Assembly: GCA_027858635.1 (NCBI GenBank) | Contig: JAQICG010000204.1 | Span: 1-5,907 of the forward strand | Direction: 5' to 3' | Origin: Gammaproteobacteria bacterium | GTDB taxonomy: Bacteria > Pseudomonadota > Gammaproteobacteria > SZUA-229 | Length of the DNA: 5,907 nucleotides | In this document: one piece after another, positions 5,495 to 5,907 of the stretch | Layout: each line of letters opens with the position of its first letter | Numbering within the stretch: the first letter of the stretch is position 1 | The notes under the pieces: generated by a model | Databases searched by the model: none | Told to the model about the DNA's origin: nothing | What the model saw: the letters and a program-made list of their open reading frames with translations, nothing else | Position numbers and translations under genes: made by a program

Positions 5495-5907
5495 TTATAC
5501 TTTTGTTCGGTTGCTATCCATCGCTACACGCATGGATTGTAACAAAGCGGTTACATCTCTCGCAATTGTAGCCGTTTGTTCAGACTTATTGTCTTTTTGC
5601 GCGGCCATTTTATTGACAATGGCGCTACCGACAATCACCGCATCGGCGCAGCGCGAGACGCTGGCGGCGGTTTCGGCATTGCTGATGCCGAAACCGACGC
5701 CGATGGGTAGATCAATGTGCTTGCGGATCAGCGCCAGCCGTTCAGCTACGCCCGCCACATCCAGAGTGGCGGCACCGGTGACGCCCTTCAATGACACATA
5801 GTAGACAAAGCCGCTGGCCACGGCGGCGATTTTTTCCATGCGTGCTTCGGTGGTGGTCGGGGCGATAAGGAAAATCGGATCGAGCTGATGGGCGCGCAGT
5901 GCGGCAA
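5495..5907 (-). CDS. trpA: Tryptophan synthase alpha subunit (TrpA), 5' end outside the window
   Basis: TrpA cleaves indole-3-glycerol phosphate to indole and glyceraldehyde 3-phosphate, and indole passes through a tunnel to TrpB. Only the last 136 residues are present, about half of a usual TrpA of roughly 270. The frame stays open to the right edge. The visible part starts AALRAHQLDPIFLIAPTTTE and contains YYVSLKGVTGA, which corresponds to the mobile loop 6 region (SRAGVTGA in E. coli). PIGVGFGIS and VIVGSAIV form the phosphate-binding end of the TIM barrel. The C-terminal helix and a polar tail end at TAA 5495-5497. The ATG at 5837-5839 is internal and is not the start. TrpB would be expected just outside the window to the right. 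The gap to accD is 47 nt. Confidence 0.96.
   Translation of the reverse strand, partial: AALRAHQLDPIFLIAPTTTEARMEKIAAVASGFVYYVSLKGVTGAATLDVAGVAERLALIRKHIDLPIGVGFGISNAETAASVSRCADAVIVGSAIVNKMAAQKDNKSEQTATIARDVTALLQSMRVAMDSNRTKV

Noticed and set aside
5495..5839. Separate small gene starting at ATG 5839
   Set aside because: The same frame continues upstream to the window edge with TrpA-like sequence (LDPIFLIAPTTTE), so the ATG is an internal methionine of trpA.

Overview
The window reads as a piece of a proteobacterial chromosome, most likely gammaproteobacterial. Six genes lie head to tail on the minus strand. In transcription order they are trpA (only its 3' part is present, at the right edge), accD, folC, a DedD-like SPOR-domain gene, cvpA and purF. 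The run accD-folC-dedD-cvpA-purF is the arrangement known from Escherichia coli and many other gammaproteobacteria. A trp gene directly ahead of accD is common in gamma- and betaproteobacteria outside the enterics. The coding DNA is moderately GC-rich, and nothing in the six core genes suggests recent transfer. I cannot name the genus.

Layout from right to left: trpA (5495 to the edge), a 47-nt gap, accD (4575-5447), a 133-nt spacer carrying a short CGCAGAGG-type repeat, folC (3095-4441), an 8-nt gap, the SPOR gene (2601-3086), a 111-nt gap with a possible promoter, cvpA (1995-2489), a 2-nt gap, and purF (490-1992). On the plus strand the left edge holds the 3' end of an unrecognised small gene (1-252) that converges on purF. 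The 237-nt gap between these two genes (253-489) is the only structurally rich non-coding stretch. It contains a perfect 31-bp inverted repeat, a 10-bp-period trimer between its arms, and a decayed third copy of the arm sequence.

The genes do not form one pathway, but they make a coherent growth-related housekeeping cluster: tryptophan synthesis (TrpA), malonyl-CoA supply for fatty acids (AccD), folate glutamylation (FolC), a probable septal peptidoglycan-binding protein (SPOR), an envelope protein (CvpA) and the first committed step of purine synthesis (PurF). The tight spacings at folC/SPOR and cvpA/purF point to cotranscription and translational coupling.

I did not find a convincing undescribed system. 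The items most worth a second look are the composite repeat locus at 253-489, the related short repeat inside the accD-folC spacer, the hairpin abutting the purF ribosome-binding site, and the unknown cysteine-motif protein at the left edge.
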